From Streptomyces sp. NBC_00569 (lineage in GTDB: Bacteria; Actinomycetota; Actinomycetes; Streptomycetales; Streptomycetaceae), in contig NZ_CP107783.1 in the NCBI RefSeq assembly GCF_036345255.1, forward strand, positions 5,440,001 through 5,504,000: a DNA stretch of 64,000 nt. Direction: 5' to 3'. The notes below the pieces were generated by a model. That model saw only the letters and a program-made list of their open reading frames with translations, searched no databases and was not told the origin of the DNA. Shown here piece by piece: positions 61,969 through 64,000 of the stretch. The translations under genes and the position numbers were made by a program. Position 1 is the first letter of the stretch. Every line of letters starts with the position of its first letter.

Positions 61969-62931
61969 ATGTCCCCCTCCTCCGCCGCCGCCATACCCCC
62001 GGTCCTCGCCGAGGTCGTCCGTTCCGGCTTCGTCGAGGGCCATCACCGAGGCAGCCTGGTCGTGCTCGCCGCGGACGGGACCGTGGAGCTCGCCCTGGGG
62101 GACGTGACCGCTCCCGTCTTCCCCCGCTCGTCGAACAAGCCGATGCAGGCGGCGGGCGTGCTGCGCGCGGGCCTCGACCTGTCGGGCGAGCGGCTCGCGC
62201 TCGCGGCCGCGAGCCACTCCGGTGAGACCTTCCACCGCGATCTCGTCCAGAAGATGCTGTCCGAGCACGAGCTGTCCCCGGCCGAGCTCCAGTGCCCGCC
62301 CGACCTGCCGCTCGACCCCGTCGAGACCGAGACGTACCTGGCGGCGGGCGCCGTACGGGACCGGGTCACGATGAACTGCTCCGGCAAGCACGCGGCGATG
62401 CTGGCCGCCTGCGACGTGAACGGCTGGCCCAAGGACTCCTACCTGGACCCGGAGCACCCGCTCCAGAAGCTCATCCACGAGGTCGTGGAGGAGGCCGCGG
62501 GCGAGCCCGTCGCCGCGGTCGGTACGGACGGCTGCGGGGCGCCCCTGATGGCGATCAGCCTCACCGGCCTCGCCCGCGCCTTCCGCCACTTCGTGCTCGC
62601 CCCCGAGGGCTCGGCGGAGCGCCGGGTCGCCGACGCGATGCGCACGCACCCCGAGTACGTCGCCGGTACGCGCCGCCCCGACACCTGGCTGATGCGCGAG
62701 GTGCCCGGCGTCCTGTCGAAGATGGGCGCGGAGGCGGTCCAGGCCGTGGCGCTCCCGGACGGAAGGGCGCTCGCCTTCAAGATCGACGACGGCGCGACGC
62801 GCGCGCTCGGCCCGGTCCTGGCCCGCGCGCTGCGGATGCTGGGCGTGGACGGCGAGATCGTGGCCCGCATCGGCGAGGCACCGCTGCACGGCGGCGGGGG
62901 CGTCGTGGGGGAGATCCGCGCGGTCTTCTAG
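61969..62931 (+). CDS. L-asparaginase II family protein (PF06089)
   Basis: A 320-residue protein of the asparaginase II type (Rhizobium etli thermolabile asparaginase family), unrelated to the E. coli AnsA/B fold. Characteristic segments are VEGHHRGSLVVL, PVFPRSSNKPMQA, AAASHSGE, MNCSGKHAAMLAAC and VGTDGCGAPLMAISLTGLARAF. These hold the Ser/Lys and Cys residues of the active site and zinc site described for the family. It would convert asparagine to aspartate and ammonia. GGAAGG precedes the ATG. Confidence 0.93.
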   Translation: MSPSSAAAIPPVLAEVVRSGFVEGHHRGSLVVLAADGTVELALGDVTAPVFPRSSNKPMQAAGVLRAGLDLSGERLALAAASHSGETFHRDLVQKMLSEHELSPAELQCPPDLPLDPVETETYLAAGAVRDRVTMNCSGKHAAMLAACDVNGWPKDSYLDPEHPLQKLIHEVVEEAAGEPVAAVGTDGCGAPLMAISLTGLARAFRHFVLAPEGSAERRVADAMRTHPEYVAGTRRPDTWLMREVPGVLSKMGAEAVQAVALPDGRALAFKIDDGATRALGPVLARALRMLGVDGEIVARIGEAPLHGGGGVVGEIRAVF

Positions 62932-63005
62932 GACTGTCGCCACGGGGGCCGGGCGGCGCGGTAATCAGGTGGCCCCGCCCCGCGCCTCCCGCCTAGCGTG
63001 ACGGG

Positions 63006-64000
63006 ATGACCCGCGACGACATCGACGTACGGCCCATCACGGATGACGAGTTTGCCGACTGGTCCCGCGCGCTGAACACCGGCTTCCTGCGGAGCACCCC
63101 CGACTCGCGGGAGACCCTCGGCAAACGCAGGGAACAGGCGCGCGGCTCACGGATCCTGGGCGCGTTCGACGGCGGGCGCTGCGTCGCCACCTTCCGCTCG
63201 TTCCCGCAGGAGCTCACCGTGCCGGGCGGCGCGGCCGTCCCCGCCGACGCGATCTCGAACGTCACGGTCAGCGCCACGCATCGCCGGCGCGGCCTCCTGA
63301 GCCGGATGATGGCGGGTGACCTCGCCGAGGCGAAGGACCGCGGTGACGTCGTCGCGACGCTCATCGCCGCCGAGTACCCGATCTACGGCCGGTTCGGCTT
63401 CGGGCCCGCCACGTCGCTCACCGAGTGGGCGGTGGACGTGCCGCGTGCCGGGCTCGACCCGCGCCGGCCGGTCCCGGACGACGGGGGCCGTATCGATCTC
63501 GTCGACGGCGAGGACGTCCGCAAGACGGGCCCGGAGCTGCACGAGCGGCTGCGCGCGAGCCGGCCGGGAGTCGTGGACCGTGACGGGTTCTGGTGGCGCC
63601 GCAACACCGGACTCCTCGAAACCCCGGAAGAGCCCTGGAAGGAGCCGTTCTACGCGGTCTACCGCGCGCCGGACGGCGAGGCCGAGGGGTTGATCGTCTA
63701 CACCGTCGACGACAACTGGGGCGACACCAAGCAGCCGCACAACACGGCGACCGTGCGCGACCTGATCGCCGTCACACCGGCCGCCGAGCGCGCGCTGTGG
63801 CACTACGTCTGTTCCGTCGACTGGATCGCGACCGTCCGCACGGGACACCGGGCCCCGGACGACCTGCTGCCGCATCTGCTGCCCGACCCGCGCGCGGCCC
63901 GCGTCGTCACGCACGCGGACTGGCTGTGGGTGCGGATCCTGGATGTCGTACGGGCCCTGGAGGCGCGTACGTACGCGGGGACGGGATCGCTGGTCCTCGA
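63006..64000 (+). CDS. Eis-like GNAT acetyltransferase (runs past window end)
   Basis: A partial gene (over 331 residues in the window, no stop) starting at ATG 63006. It has the Eis-type layout: an N-terminal GNAT domain with acetyl-CoA motif [15 protein letters not shown] and [15 protein letters not shown], then a second degenerate GNAT-like domain; the usual C-terminal SCP2-like domain would lie outside the window. Eis relatives acetylate amines, including aminoglycosides in mycobacteria. TAGCGT lies 6 bases before the ATG with no ribosome site. The true substrate here is unknown. Confidence 0.92.
   Translation, partial: MTRDDIDVRPITDDEFADWSRALNTGFLRSTPDSRETLGKRREQARGSRILGAFDGGRCVATFRSFPQELTVPGGAAVPADAISNVTVSATHRRRGLLSRMMAGDLAEAKDRGDVVATLIAAEYPIYGRFGFGPATSLTEWAVDVPRAGLDPRRPVPDDGGRIDLVDGEDVRKTGPELHERLRASRPGVVDRDGFWWRRNTGLLETPEEPWKEPFYAVYRAPDGEAEGLIVYTVDDNWGDTKQPHNTATVRDLIAVTPAAERALWHYVCSVDWIATVRTGHRAPDDLLPHLLPDPRAARVVTHADWLWVRILDVVRALEARTYAGTGSLVL

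Overview
The window looks like Streptomyces core chromosome. Base composition is very GC-rich with strong third-position GC bias, GTG and TTG starts are common, and many genes overlap by 4 bases (ATGA). The gene content is typically actinomycete: Nur, RsiG, GlnR, mycothiol synthase MshD, PitH2, CHAD-Ppk, SCO6880-type and DUF2993 proteins, and a small cysteine leader peptide. The gene order resembles what I remember of the S. coelicolor stretch running from the phosphate genes through glnR to nur. That comparison is from memory; I ran no search.

Layout. 1-2016: the 3' part of a 23S rRNA gene, a 5S rRNA gene and a strong terminator. 2036-5682 (minus): an ABC exporter coupled to a NarL-type two-component system. 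6351-13590 (minus): a chromosomal operon resembling a type IV secretion system (pilin-like, VirB8-like, VirB6-like, a VirB4 that seems split over two genes, and a coupling-protein-like ATPase whose P-loop is lost). Around it lie a lipoprotein, a divergent transglycosylase-NlpC/P60 hydrolase and a PAP2 phosphatase. 17572-20616: a secreted flavin oxidase, a lipoprotein and small genes. 20707-31166: a copper sensor (CsoR) followed by a phosphate and polyphosphate block (DUF47-PitH2, PstSCAB with an upstream PHO box, Nudix-CHAD-Ppk). 31403-34722: a GntR/YtrA-type regulator with its ABC transporter and a perfect 38-bp palindrome. 34792-39062: MshD, a secreted 5'-nucleotidase and a DUF2993 protein. 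39088-44582: an envelope-stress-type two-component system with a PDZ-less HtrA protease, then a secreted chymotrypsin-like protease with FG-GAP repeats. 44646-51667: a LacI regulator, GlnR, a hydrolase, a MoaD-like protein, a second DUF2993 protein, and a sulfurtransferase operon preceded by a cysteine leader peptide.

51895-54836 is the most interesting part. A small EspC/WXG100-like protein with a YxxxD export motif is followed by a 523-aa protein ending in a papain/C39-like Gln-Cys-His-Asn domain. Next comes a lipoprotein resembling chagasin, the classical inhibitor of papain-like proteases, and then an unknown 140-aa protein. I read this as a type VII-exported cysteine-protease effector with a membrane-anchored protease inhibitor as its immunity factor.

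54962-64000: DUF3099, a DsrE-like protein, three coupled single-pass membrane proteins of unknown function, a 33-aa membrane peptide, a nitrobindin-like protein, the nickel regulator Nur, YgfZ, D-aminoacyl-tRNA deacylase, the anti-sigma factor RsiG with both c-di-GMP signature motifs, an L-asparaginase II-family protein, and an Eis-like acetyltransferase cut by the window end. I saw no tRNA, insertion sequence, prophage, CRISPR array or origin.
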